DNA of 64,000 nt. It comes from Hypericum androsaemum. Taxonomy: Eukaryota > Streptophyta > Magnoliopsida > Malpighiales > Hypericaceae. Each line of letters opens with the position of its first letter. Position 1 is the stretch's first letter. Both the position numbers and the translations under genes were made by a program. The notes under the pieces are model-generated. The model was not told the DNA's origin and did no database searches. It was given only the letters and a program-made list of their open reading frames with translations. The stretch covers positions 17,544,228 to 17,608,227 of the forward strand of contig OZ023184.1 in NCBI GenBank assembly GCA_963995505.1, written 5' to 3'. Shown here piece after piece: positions 11,561 to 23,859 of the stretch.

Positions 11561-12054
11561 CATAAATTGTCATTCGAATGAAACTTCTCGAGTAATATCG
11601 AACCATCTGTTTGTATCTTGAAGATTTTGCTTATTTGACATGCCTCTTCTCTCCTTTTGTTGATTAACTAGTCCTTCCTCCTCTGAATGAATCTGAGTCA
11701 TCTTTCTTGCATTTGTCTGCATTGTTCCACAGATTCAACCTTCTTCTCAGCCTCCCGATCACAGAGGCAACGAAAAATTTGATAAAAAGTGGAAAAGCCC
11801 ATGAATTTGCAATGTACAATAATTAGACAAGGAAGAGCCTGTTTCACCTCATCACCAGCAGACTCTATGAACTGGAACTTCTTAAAGAACAAATGAATCC
11901 ACTACTTTACTCTACCATTCATTTTTAAATTATTAGAGAGATTTGGCATATCATTGTTGGTCTAAATTTTGCGCTTTACTATTTTCACTTCATGCACGAA
12001 TGAGTGACACGAGACTTGTATTTAACTTCATTTTCTTTTCTAAAACTTGAGGGC
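11561..12054. other. 3' flank of kelch pseudogene, nothing recognised
   Basis: Contains the presumed 3' UTR; the first 60 bp recur at 29095-29135. A short minus-strand frame at 11698-11892 has no support. Ends where the flank shared with neprosin copy 3 begins. Confidence 0.5.
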
Positions 12055-12540
12055 CGTCGTCTGGCGGAGGTAATGGCCGGATCGGACCAGACTTCCCGGC
12101 GATGGTTTCAAATCTGTTCGGGATAGGAATTTAATTTTTTTTTTTTGCAAAAGGTATGCATAATAACGTTAGCAAAAAATTCGAGAGTATAATAAAACAA
12201 AACACGAAAAATGTGAGAATTATTTTCAAAAATGGAGGGACGCAAAAGGCATTATAACCAAGTTTAGGTTATTTTAAGTTAACGAACAAACACTTTTAGG
12301 TTATTTTATTTTTAATATTATTAAAATACATTTTTGTTTTCTTCCATTTTTTATTTTCATTTTCTTATTGTCCGGTGCATAATACAAATAAATTCTCTTG
12401 CCACGGTTCCGTAATCATAGAATGAATGTCTTATTTTAATAGGTGAAGTATAGTTACAAACATTTATTTATTTTCTTGATGTGTAACATTTAAAGTTCCT
12501 TATTTTCTCTAACTTCACGCATAAAATACCCAAAAAAATG
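12055..12540. repeat. Duplicated 3' flank of neprosin copies 2 and 3
   Basis: Matches 16270-16895 in the same order up to the end of the neprosin coding sequence, with indels. It marks the downstream end of the segment shared by copies 2 and 3. Confidence 0.7.
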
Positions 12541-14087
12541 TTTTAACGGCATCGACCCCCATATCCAGGTCCTCCATAAAAGAAGGAACTCCTCAACTCT
12601 GGAAGACCCGTGATATTAATATTATAGCAGTAGGGATTGGTAGCGCTCAGTTAGGGTACTACACTCTCGCCGTTCATCTCAATGTTTGACACGTAAGCAG
12701 CTCTCGTCAATCCAGCCTCAGCAAAATGCCCACTTCCCATCTTGGTCACAGTGTGAAAACGTGAAACCGGATTATTGACAATCCCTCCCAATATCCAATT
12801 GGTATGATGCCTTGGTTATCTCTCATTTTCTCCAGAAGTTTATATATTAACTACAAATTTTAAATAAAAAAATTAGACAATTTTGTTAAAAATAATCTAG
12901 TTATTATGTTTATAACTACATACATGCCAACCGGTTTCAATGGAGTTCACTTGGTTAATACTGGTACCGGCAGTCACCTAAAGTTGACACAAGCTAAACT
13001 CTTTACGATTTTCGTCTACGTAGGGTTTCAAAAAACCAAGAGTTGTTTTCGAACTAGTCCAACTACCATAGAAAGAAATTGCGTTTGCATACTGCAACCA
13101 ATAAAAAAAATTATGTAAAGAAAAAGTCTCATTGGAAAATTGAAAATCATACGTATTTCCATATACTTGTTTATTTGATTAGCCAACATAAATATTGTCA
13201 CTTTTCTTTGACAAAATCATTATAAAGTAACATTTTTATTGAATTTGATCTCCATAGTATCGCAATATTAATTTTCATTTCCCAATAATTAATTTTTGTA
13301 TTATGTCAAAATGAATATAACTCTAACCAAATATAAATCAAATGAGATATCATATCCAAAAAAATCAACTGAGATACATATGAGCTCATATGTGAAATAA
13401 GAAATTTTATAAGTACAATAAAACGCGATTTAACAAATATTGGATGTGATAAGTATAAATCAACAATGAAATTAATAAATCAAACATTCACAAATGTAAC
13501 CATTACAAATTTGAACTGACCTCATGTCCACCTTCTTGATTGCTAAAATGGTTATGTTTCATTCTAAATCTTTCAATTTGAGCAGATCTTAAAATATATT
13601 CTTCTGTTGTTCTCCTAATTGGAATGGTACCTTCCGGACATTCTTCACCATTTGCATTCCATAATTGAAATGTGCATGTTGAATTGAAGCTCTTTAGCAA
13701 TTTTTGTGGCACCTAAATATTGGACACAAGAAGAACCCAATAAATTTGCAGTTATTAAAAATTATACTTAAATATTAGAGGATCTTCCTTTCATCCGATA
13801 CAAAAACCTTCATTACCATTGATATTTTTCCTTTTAATAGAGGATTATCGAAAGTAGGTTGCTTATGAAATGGAACACAATCAATCAAGTCACCATCGAG
13901 ACTCTGTATATGAAAACCACATCAAATATTAGCTAAGACAATAAGAAAAGACTTATAATGCTACACAACAAACAAATAATTATTCATTCAAAAATAAGCA
14001 ATTTTATAAATAAAATTACCTTTATTTTTTATTTGCACGCTTGTTAATGTTTTGGAAATAGTTCCTTACCATCTTCATCTTCTTGAG
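12541..14087 (-). pseudogene. Neprosin-family peptidase, copy 2 (deletion-ridden)
   Basis: Minus strand. Retained parts: fragment of exon 7 (12541-about 12815), exon 4 (12924-13091), exon 3 (13521-13712), exon 2 (13817-13903) and the last about 68 bp of exon 1 (14020-14087). Exons 5 and 6, introns 5-6 and the 5' part of exon 7 are gone in one deletion with a junction near 12815. A second deletion of about 70 bp removes the part of exon 7 that includes the second expected catalytic Glu region. Exon 4 has an in-frame TAG where the others have Trp (QLWVT). Exon 1 is cut at 14087 and continues straight into a 33-bp minisatellite. Clearly dead. Confidence 0.92.
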
Positions 14088-14405
14088 CGGGACGGATGGC
14101 GTCCACTACCAAGTCCAAGGCGGGACGGATGGCGTTCACTACCAAGTCCAAGGAGGGACAGATGGCGTCCACTACCAGGTCCAAGGCAGAACGGCATCCA
14201 CTACCAAGTCCAAGGTGGGACGGATGGCATCCACTACCAAGTCCAAGGCGGGATGAACGACATCCACTACCAAGTCCAAGGTGGGATGAACGGCATCCAC
14301 TACCAAGTCCAAAGCGGAAGGATGCCTACTGCCAAGTCCAAAATGGGACGGCGTCCACTACCAAGCTTAAAGTGAGACGGCGCCCACTACCAAGCTTAAA
14401 GTGAG
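14088..14405. repeat. 33-bp minisatellite in the LTR
   Basis: About ten units with core GTCCACTACCAAGTCCAAGG; some units are 29 bp. Related units occur at 6432-6545. Frames through it (14052-14404) are repeat artefacts. Confidence 0.85.
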
Positions 14406-15139
14406 ATGGAAACTACTTGGACATCCGCTTCAAGGGCCGAGGTGCCCACCCGAACATATCACTCCACGGGCCGAGGCATCCAACCCGGATACTCGAACGT
14501 GGGGTTAAGGCACCCACCCAGACACATGGACGTGGGATAAGGCACCCACCTAGACACCCGGATATGGGACAAGGCACCCATCCGCTTCAAAAGCCGAGGC
14601 ATCCAGCTTCGAACCTAGAGCCAATTTCTTCCTTAACCTATATTTTTTACCTTCTTTCTCTCTAATTCTAAAAATATTTTAAACTACCAAGTTGTAGATC
14701 CACGTCTTAGCTTTCCAAAGAAACTTGAATTATCTCAATCAGAGGTCTGAGGCAAAATCGGTGAATTTTCTACCAAACATGCGATAGTCCTTGACGAGGC
14801 AACCAACACAGAAATTTGAAGCCTCGTTTTGACCCTCCTCCATGTATATTTAGGCAAGACTCTTGAGATATAAGTTGAAAATATACTTCTTGACTTTTCA
14901 TAGCAATAAGAATCACTCCATTCAGAGGTCAGGGTAGAGTGTTACGGCTAATTTCCCGAGGATAGACGTGGCTGCCTTACTACCCACCATGTGCTTGTGA
15001 AAACGCCAAGGCTCTCCTCCCTCACTTTGTGCTAGGCACCGAATTCATGACATGGACCTCAAGTCAAAGCTTGTCTCCAAATATGCAGACCTCGTATCAA
15101 ACCTCGCTTCATGAATGCAAAATATTTGACCTCCAACAA
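14088..15139 (-). mobile_element. Gypsy family-G LTR, 3' end missing
   Basis: Minus-strand LTR starting TGTTGGAGG at 15139, like TGTTGGAG at 21888. It carries the conserved stretch around the GTAGATCTAC-type motif (14690-14760) and the minisatellite, but lacks the TATA box and LTR end, being fused to neprosin exon 1 at 14087. Confidence 0.75.
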
Positions 15140-15420
15140 AACCCCAATTCCACTTGCCATGTTTGATAATGTGCCCTTGTATACAAAGATCTATCAATTT
15201 TTATCTAGTACAAATTTTGAGTAAATCATTGTCTCTGATTAATAACTAATTCCACAACATTTTCTTATTCTTTAATTATTATATATACATAAGAATATTT
15301 ATTTTAAATCGATCATGTTTACATAGATTTGGATTTCATTTTAATTTTTGATATTTGGTGATGTCAAGTTGATGTATTTTTCAATATTAAAGTGTGTTTA
15401 AGATACACGCTTTACCTTCT
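15140..15420. repeat. Duplicated flank block Y, copy 3
   Basis: Matches 6780-7060 and 9490-9600 in order and continues into sequence shared with 9770-9850 (15405-15495). It places a third copy of the kelch-gene 5' flank next to neprosin copy 2. Confidence 0.65.
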
Positions 15421-16269
15421 CATTCTTCAGTTCACTCTTGGCTATTCCTTCTTCTCAAAAAAGTCCTCGATATTCCTTATCTACTGTAATTGAGATTGCA
15501 GAACCTTATTGCAATCTCCTGGAACTCCTTTTGTTTACAGCTTGCGTGGAACAAACTCCTGAGATTTGCCTATCGTGTCTCCAGTTTTCCAGGGTCGATT
15601 TGATCCAACCCCATCTCATGGTCATCGTGTTCGCGTTATTATATGGCATTAACCTCAAATTGATTTTTCATTTTTGATTTTTATTATATTCTTAGGTACT
15701 TCACTGACGTCATTAATATTTTTTTAAAATAATTTTTATATCTTTGTTTGATTGACCCTGGCCTCCTCTCGTCTTCTCCGGCGATTTTGATAACATTGGT
15801 CATATTCTCTGACGACTTGGACAATTTAGATAATCTTCTCCGGTGACTTCGAAAACTTGGTCGTCTTCTCAGACGACTCGGACAACTCTAATCGTTAATT
15901 GAATTTATTTACGCCTCCAAGAATTTTAAGCTGATATTTTAAATTAGTTATCGGGAATTAAGTGGATAGGAACGAAGGTTTTGAGGCCCCAAACAATGCC
16001 CAGAGAAGACCCGAACATGTCGGACTCTTGTAAGAGTCGCTATAATACAAACTTGATTTCATCCTTTTGCTTCCAATTCATTACTCACACGAAGAAGACA
16101 ATCAAATAGTCCAAAGCCCAAACCCCTCTTGCTCTCTATTTTCGCAATTTCAAGATAAAAGAAAATGAGAGGACAAGGAAGCAGTGCCAGGTAAGACCGT
16201 GAGCGACGTGTCAGACCCGGAGAGACGCCTTTAGAATGATGGCGCCAGCGGTGGTGGGCATCTGGGGGA
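15421..16269. other. Gene-poor interval, nothing recognised
   Basis: After the shared 5' flank (to about 15495) the sequence diverges. A plus-strand frame at 15438-15677 (79 codons) starts in duplicated noncoding flank and has no recognisable domain. GGCGACTTCG-type short repeats at 15775-15890. Confidence 0.45.
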
Positions 16270-16895
16270 GGGAGGAAGGAGGTACTGGCCGGATCGGGCC
16301 GGACTTCTCGGCGATGGTCCCAATGCTTTTCGGAATAGGAATTTAATTTTTTTATTTATTTTTTCAAGGGTATGTAATTGATTTCTACGATAAGAAAGAT
16401 TGATAAGTATTCTTCAGTGTCATGCGTTTTGACCCAAGTTTGAGCCCGATACTGAAGAGAGAAATTTGTCTTTTTTTGTGCGACGGTGTGTCAGTGAACA
16501 CCGACATCGATAGTGTATTGGTGTGTCGGTGTTGACAATAAACTTTCGGGTTGACGGTTTGATGGGTTAAAAAGCCAACCTCTTTTCCGGGCCCATTTGA
16601 CGTTAGCCATTAATATTAACAAATTGATACAAACAAAAAATTGACATTATCGAAACACAGAATAGAACACTTTAGGTTATTTTATTCTTAATATTATTAA
16701 ATTATTTTTGTTTTCTTCTATATTTTCTCCTTTTTTCTTTTCTTAATGTCCGGTGCAAAATACTAATATAATCATAGAACGGATGTCTTATTTCAATAGG
16801 TGAAGTTAAGTTATATTTATTTATTTTCTTGATATGCAACATTTAAAATTACTTATTTTCTCTAACTTCACGCATAAAATACTCCAAAAAATCTT

Positions 16896-19595
16896 TTATT
16901 GGCATCGACCCCCATCATATCCAGGTCCTCCGTAAAAGAAGGAAGTCCCCAACTCTGGAACATTCGTGGTATTAACATTATAGCAGTTGGGGTCGGTAGC
17001 GTACGTAGAGATTCTACCTCTCAGTCCATTCAACTCAATATTTGACACGTAAGCAGCTCTCGTGAATCCAGCCTCTGCAAAATGCCCACTTCCCATCTTG
17101 GTCATACTGTGACCAAAGTATGGGTCCGGATGGATGAGAACCTCTCCACCAAAGTCTAACCTATCGGCCGGGCCATTAAGGTGGGGGAACATACTCCCTG
17201 GCCAATATCCAATTGTTTCGATGCCTTGGTTAGTATGCCAGTATAGCCACCAATTTCTGTCTTCTTTCTGTATAAAAAGTGATACAAAGTTATTTGATTG
17301 TGCAAAAAAGGAACGTGTATAAGAACTAACTAAAATCTAGAATCTAATAGGACATGAAATTTGTGTATATCTACGAGTAGAAATCATTTGATTGTTTATA
17401 AATCTCTTGTTATTGGTTTTTCTATAAGTATTCATAATAACTAAAAATAAAGATAGAAAAATAGTTACAAACATCAAAAACATGATTAATCAAGGGCTAG
17501 AAAATATATTATATCCACAAATTCGATGAAAGAAGTAAAATAGTTGAATTATAATCATAAAAGACACGGCTCGAAATTGGTCACACATATTTGGATGTGC
17601 CTTTTGGAAGAAATTGTCATAACACAAAAATCTTACCCACTCAATTGAAAGAGTAAAATCATGTCGAGCACCATCATATACAGATATACTAGAATCATTA
17701 AAGGCGGCTCCAGGTACAAATGTATTAGAAATCTGAAAAAAGCCAGGGCATCTCAAATTGTAGCATCCGTATCCAGGCTGGTAACTGTTGTTCTGGTTTT
17801 GAAATGGAAAAAGAAATAATCAAAAAAATAAAATAAAATCAATTCGATTAAATCGTATGATAAAATAATTAACACATGGTAATAAAAAAAATCATGGATA
17901 CTCACTGTCCAGTAAATAAAAAACCTAGTATCTGAGTTGCGATTTGTACTAGGATACACCTGTAAATATAAACAGCTAAGTAAGAAACAAAAACTAAAAG
18001 ATCCATAGCGCAACATTAATCTATTTAATTTTTGTTTTTTTTGTGATGACATTTTTTTCTTTGCAAACTAGATTAACTAATCACTTCTCCTCTAACTTTT
18101 CTCATTTTCTCCAGGAACTAACTCATTTTAAATTTAAAACGACGAGTTTATATATTAACTACAAATTGTAAATAAAAATATTAGACAATTTTGTTAAAAA
18201 CAACCTAGTTATTATGTATTTAAATACGTACATGCCAACCGGCTTCAATGGAGTTCAGTTGGTTAACTCTTCTACCGGCAGTCACCCAAAGTTGACACAA
18301 GCTAAACTCGTCACGGCTTGCAGCTACATAGGGTTTCCAAATACCAAGACTTGCTTTCGATTTATACCAACGACCTGAGGCAGAATATCCGAGTGCATAC
18401 TACAACCAATAAAAGGAATTACGGAAAGAAAAAGTCTCATTTGAAAATTGAAAATCATATGTGTGAATCACATATCTCCATATACTTGTTTAATTGATTA
18501 GCCAAAATAAATATTCACTTTTCTTTGATAAAATCATTATAAAGTACCATTTTTATTGAATTTGATCTCCATACTCTCACAATATTAATTTTCATTTCCC
18601 AATAATTATTTTTTGTATTAATTTTCATTTCCCAATAATTATTTTTTGTATTATATCAAAATGAATCTAACTCTGACCAAATATAAATCAAATGAGATAT
18701 CATATATAAAAAATTAACTAAGATACATATGAGTTCGTATGTGAAACAAGAAATTTTAGAAGTACAATGAAACGTGGCATGGAGTAGATTACCTATAAGA
18801 ATAAATTTAACAAATATTGAATGTGATAAGTATAAATCAACAACAATTAACAAATCAAACATTCACAAATGTAACAATAACAAACTTTAAACTAACCTCA
18901 CGTTTACCGTCTTGATTGCTAAAACGGTTATGTTTCATTCTAAATCTTTCAATTCGAGCATCTCTTAAAATATCTTCTTCTGTTGTTCTCCTAATTGGAA
19001 TTGTACCTTCCGGACATTCTTCACCATTTGCATTCCATAATTGAATAGTGTATGTTGAATTGAAGCTCTTTGGCATTTTTGGTGGAACCTAAATATTGGA
19101 CACAAGAAAATCCAATAAAAGTTTGTAGTTATTAAAAATTATATGTAAATATTAGAGAACTTTCCTTTTATCCAATACACAAGTTTTTATTACCATTGGT
19201 ATTTTTCCTTTTAATAGAGGATTATCGAAAGCAGGTTGCTTATGAAATAGAACACAATCAATCAAGTCACCATCTGGACTCTGCATATAAAAAACCACAT
19301 CATATATTAGTTAATACAATAAGAAAAGACTTATAATGCTACACAAGAAACAAATAAATATTCATTCAAAAATTGGCAATTTTATAAATAAAATTACCTT
19401 TATGGTTTTCTTTGCAGGCTTGTTAATCTTTTGGAGATATTCTCTTACCATCTTCATCTTTTTGAGCTCATTAATTTCATGGACACTCTGGTTGGTTTCT
19501 AAGGAAGAGACATAATAAGTTGAATAGACACTAAAAAAAGCGTACAAAATAATAGTGATAAATGGTTGCACCCTAATGCACCAACTAGGAGCCAT
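16896..19595 (-). CDS. Neprosin-family glutamic peptidase, intact (copy 3)
   Basis: Seven exons on the minus strand: 1 19398-19595, 2 19194-19280, 3 18897-19088, 4 18232-18399, 5 17906-17959, 6 17637-17792, 7 16896-17267 (TAA at 16896-16898). All introns are GT-AG and fall between codons; the joined frame is 408 aa without a stop. Residues 1-30 form a signal peptide; about 31-159 are the propeptide (neprosin activation region, with GDLIDCV and GEECPEG); about 160-408 are the DUF239 domain. Expected catalytic Glu residues are E211 (NSIEAGWH) and E327 (DFGGEV), spaced like those of Nepenthes neprosin. Paired cysteines occur in GCYNLRC and at NCYN...GRC. The family cleaves after proline; secretion is inferred. 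The start ATG at 19593-19595 matches copy 4. Upstream in-frame TTG is not used. Only copy here with every visible element sound. Confidence 0.93.
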
Positions 19596-20010
19596 GTTCA
19601 AGTTTTTTGTTGATAGTCAAATATTCAAGTTCTAATAGTTAAGTTTTGGGTTTATGATGTTATATGTGTGTGTGTGTGTGTGAAAGTCAACAAGGAATAA
19701 ATTTGACAATTAATTAATTTGATTGACTACTATTTTTTAGACTGAATTAGATTGACTATTATTTTAAGAAGATAAAATTTGATTTAATTATGGTAAGACT
19801 TAAACGTCAATATTGACTCAAAGAGATCCTTTGAATATGTTACTTATATTGCTTAAAAATAACGTCACGACCTTGTACAAACATATTTACAAATCAATAG
19901 TCGATGAACTAATAATCTGTGTAAAATAACTTTTCTTCATGTTTCAACTTGGGTCAATTTAAAAAATTAGTAATTTTGATAAATTAAATTACTTTAAGAA
20001 TTTTTTTTAA
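19596..20010 (-). promoter_or_regulatory. Upstream region of intact neprosin gene
   Basis: The first about 240 bp upstream on the minus strand (19596-19835) align with 50137-50331 upstream of copy 4, including an ATTCAAAGG...CTTTGAGTCAATA stretch near 19810-19830. Between these lies a (GT)n microsatellite at 19662-19681. This region is deleted in copy 1. Promoter function is inferred from position and conservation. Confidence 0.5.
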
Positions 20011-20404
20011 AATTTATAGTATTTTCAATTAACTTAATTAATAATTCTCTGGTAACAAAAATATAACTAGTATAATTTTGTTAATGAACTATAAACCTTT
20101 ATTATACCAAGAAAATAAAAAGGTTAAAAAAAATCAGACCCAGATGGGACTCCCATGCTCAACTAATTCCACAAGCAAGTAATCAAGAGCAAAACCTAAA
20201 TTCCATCAATAACATTTTTTACATCTAATGATCCAAGCCTCCAATATGGATGCCTAGACCACTACCTTGCATTAGACTGTACGAGATTGCAGATATCGGC
20301 CTTTGTAAAAAACTCTATCGTCGTAAAACTCAGCAATATAGGAAGAAAAATGTTAAAGTGACAAAGCTGAAGAAATAAAAACAAGAAGTCGAGAAAAAAA
20401 AATA

Positions 20405-20750
20405 AAAAATGTGCAAGGCCCTCCTCTGGGCGAGAAAGCTTTTCGCTACAAATAACACAAGGACATTGTGCCTTTCTCACGTTGACCAATTTCATCACTA
20501 CGATCAAGACAGAGGATAAAGTAATATCATCATGTTGACCAGCCTTCCAGTCATCCAACATCGGCAAAAAATCTTCCCCTCCCGTCGACTAAGTCCCCCC
20601 TCTGCCAAGGCCAAAGCACATCACCTCCAACATGTTATAAGAATTGAAAGTGTGGCAAGCTAGATATATCACATCCAACATATCGTATCTGGAAATTCGG
20701 GGCCGAACTCCACCCCCATTACTCTTTTCATTTTGAAAGGATATCCACAG
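20405..20750 (-). repeat. Repeated block X, copy 3
   Basis: Matches 2650-3010 and 8830-9105. It abuts the LTR end at 20764. The minus-strand frame here (20262-20567) extends further than in the other copies, but no start, end or domain is recognised. Confidence 0.6.
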
Positions 20751-20763
20751 TTACATTCCCCTC

Positions 20764-21888
20764 TGTTGCAAGGAAAAAGGGTTCACGAACATCAAGTAAC
20801 TCGAGATGGTCAGAAGAAGTTATCCCAAGGTCGGGTTAACAGAGGGGAAAAAAAGTGTTACGAGCTACAGGCTAAGCTAAAGGAAGAACAATAAAAGAGT
20901 AGAAATTGTTGTTGTTTGTGTTAGTGATGCCTTCTCCTTTGCCCATGCCCTCTTTATATAAACATCTTCGACCTAGCCCCAGCCTTTAGAATAGGAAAAA
21001 CTCAAATTAGGCCATTTCTAACATAACCCGGCCTCGTATAGAAAAACCTTAACTAAGACCGCTTCAAATATTGGAACAGATCGCCTTTTCGACGAGACTG
21101 CCTTCCATATGAGACCGCCTTTCCCACGAGACGGCCTTCCATATGAGACTGCATTCCATATGTGACCACCTTCCAAAATAAGGCCGCCTTTAAATATAAG
21201 AACTAGATCGCATTCCAAATAGGAGCACGAAGGCCGTGGTGAATAAGTAACCCTGGGCTAAAATAAGAACATCCCAAATAGTGGAAGATCCGATCCAACT
21301 TAGGAACTCTTAAGGCCCCGATTGAAAATCACAAAATCTGACTCAATATATGAAACCTTATCTCGACCTCACACAGAAAAAGGATTATTTATCGACGTAA
21401 GACCAAGGCATCGCATCCAACAAATGACCACATCGATGCCCTGGTCCAGATTTTGGCAACCTGGTGCCCCGGCGCGGATGATGCTTTCGCGTCAATGGTG
21501 CTGGTGCTCTCGATGCCACTAATGCGGGTACTATGTTCTAACATCATTTTGACACCTTTTCATTCCAAATTTGAAGAAGTCATAAACTACAAAGTTGTAG
21601 ATCTATGTCTTAACTTTTCATAGCAACTTGAATCATCTCAATCTAGGTCTCTTAGCTTTCCACGATCATATGAATAACTTTATTCTGAGGTCCAGGTTAA
21701 ACGCTAAGGCCAATTTACCGAGAATGGGTGCGGCTGCCTTAGTACCCACCATGTGCTTGTGTAAATGCCCAACTTCTCTTCCTTGACTTCTTACTAGGCA
21801 CTAATTTCGTGAGCATGGAATTTAAACTAACCCTCATCTCTCGTGCTAAGACTCACTTCCATGAACGTAAAATATTTGTACTCCAACA
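20764..21888 (-). mobile_element. Full-length LTR of gypsy family G
   Basis: Minus-strand LTR of 1125 bp, TGTTGGAGTAC... to ...CCTTGCAACA, with a TATA-like TATATAAAGAGG near 20953. The 5-bp flanks (CCCTC and ATGCC) differ, so it is not a simple solo insertion; gag-protease remains lie upstream of it on the same strand, which makes it a 3' LTR. Confidence 0.75.
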
Positions 21889-23500
21889 ATGCCTCACGTA
21901 CGTTAACACTTTGGTACGGCCTGGCAAAAAGTGTTGACGTGGTCCTTTTTAAATCTCCTTGTCTTGATAAACTTATGGTGTCAAAGGGGCCCTCACCTCA
22001 TCCTTGGCGGTAGTAAATTACTTGGAGCAAGGTGACGGTCACTACTTTTATGTAACTCTAGGAGGTTTAGCTCATCGTCCTCATAGACGTACTCAGCCAA
22101 CTCATATGGTGACAAGGTGTAGACCTCTAATTACCTTGTCACCTTGGTTAACACCTACTCTGCATGAGTAAGGCAGAGGACTTGCCCTCTGGGGTATGGC
22201 ACTCATCAGTCATCGAGTAGAAGGGATCTCCAACTCGACTGAACTCACACACTAGGCAAACCAACCATCTACGCTGCTCTAGGCCATCCTTATTGGCATC
22301 ACGATCTCATTATAGAAGGCCACCTCTATGGTCACGATCAAGTCGGTTGGGCTTACCTCCTCCTTCTCTTTGTTAAGTTTCATAAGGAATAATTGGATAA
22401 ACATGTTTACCATCGCCCCATTATCCATGAGAATTCTCTTGATCGGCTTCTTGAAGGTATGAGCCATGATATAGAGAGACTCGAGATAGTTGCACTCCTT
22501 CTGAGTTAAGCCTTACAATGGTGACACTACCATTGAAGTCCTCTACCATAGGAATATCTGAGGGCTCCTCTCCTACACGAGGTTCATTAGTGTCCTCTTC
22601 AATCATGTCATCCTTGAGGTGGCTTAGTTGGTTGGGTTCTGGCTTGAGGCTAGCCGGTGCCATGTTGATTGCCAGCTTGCTGAGGAAGTCCCCAAACTTG
22701 ATGTACCCTGTGCCAAGGTCGACCCAGTCCTCATTGCCCTTACAATCGGCCTTGTCCTTCTGAGGGTGATCTCCTTTTGGACAGGTCTCACCTCTTACCT
22801 TAGGTACATACTTGCGAATCAACTTCCCACGTGGGTCAGTTGTTGTCTTTGGTCAAACCTCCTTGATGTGCTTGAGATCATTTCTCTTAGTTGGTCTAGA
22901 GGCTCCAACTTCTTTGGCCTGGCCTTAAGTCAAGGTCGATTGGTGTTTCACCCATGGGCGAGCTAGGAGGGCATTTTGCTCCACCAACTTAGCCCTTTTT
23001 TCCACAAGTTGTCTTTCGACGTCCTTGATGACTTTCTTTTATTTCTGGTTCTTTCTATTAAGGTGAAGTCTTTGGGCCTTGGTCATGATGCCTTTCGTTG
23101 ATGGCTCAAGAGTGACCTTCTTATCTCCAAACTGGTTGAAGGTATTTTGATATGGGTTAGACCTATCTTGAAGGTCCACCTTGGTACGGGGATGGCAGAG
23201 CCTCTACGTCTTATCGACCTCTCTTGGATGGTAGAACTTATGAGTTCTGAGGATGTCGATATCGAATGGTCGTTCTTGCTCCCCAAGTCTTGCCCCAATT
23301 TTTAAGGTCGGTCTTCCCTTGCTTTGGGCCATCGGCTCCCCTCGAACGAAATGACTTCTAAGTCTTTGGGATGCTGTTATCAAATGATCTTCCTTGCCCC
23401 CCAGATCTTAGGATTAATCTTACCTTACTTGGGACCTTCTCTCTTTTGGCTTCATTCAAAGCTAACCATGGAAACATGAGCAATAGAGCAGGGACCTATT
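21889..23500 (-). mobile_element. Gypsy family-G gag-protease remnant
   Basis: Minus strand. A frame at 22421-22822 (gag tail; starts near KYVPKVRGETCPKG) is followed, one frame over, by 22279-22467 with ILMDNGAMVNMF, which fits the active-site region of a retroviral-type aspartic protease (D-T/S-G expected; here D-N-G). Upstream pieces to 23500 match the gag remnant at 4066-4800. Reverse transcriptase, RNase H and integrase are absent between the protease and the LTR at 21888. Inactive. Confidence 0.65.
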
Positions 23501-23859
23501 GATGGCCGACCCTTCAAGAAGTGACATGTGGTAAAACCCTCAGATTAGGGATGTAAGGGTCGCCCTTCAATCCCTTGTTATTGGGTAGTTCCCAACGTCG
23601 GGTGATGATGGACGTCACCTTCACCGAGCTACTATTGCTTCCATATCACAAACTGTTGGGTTGAGGCTTGAGAAGGAAAGCTTGGGTAGAGCTTCCCTTG
23701 CTTGAACCTCCCAAACCATGGCAACGCCGTCTAAACATGAGCAACATCATGAACCATTGGGCAGTCGCCAACCGTCACGTTATGAATTATCTTGGCGTCG
23801 ACGTTTGTTTGCTTGGGAGGAGGTGTGCTAGGTTCATCTTGACCTCTAGATCTGATGCA

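Noticed and set aside
14052..14404. Two overlapping repetitive frames
   Set aside because: Produced by the 33-bp minisatellite; no flanking gene structure.
15438..15677. 79-codon plus-strand frame
   Set aside because: Begins in duplicated noncoding flank (also at 9790-9850, where it is not open) and has no recognisable domain.
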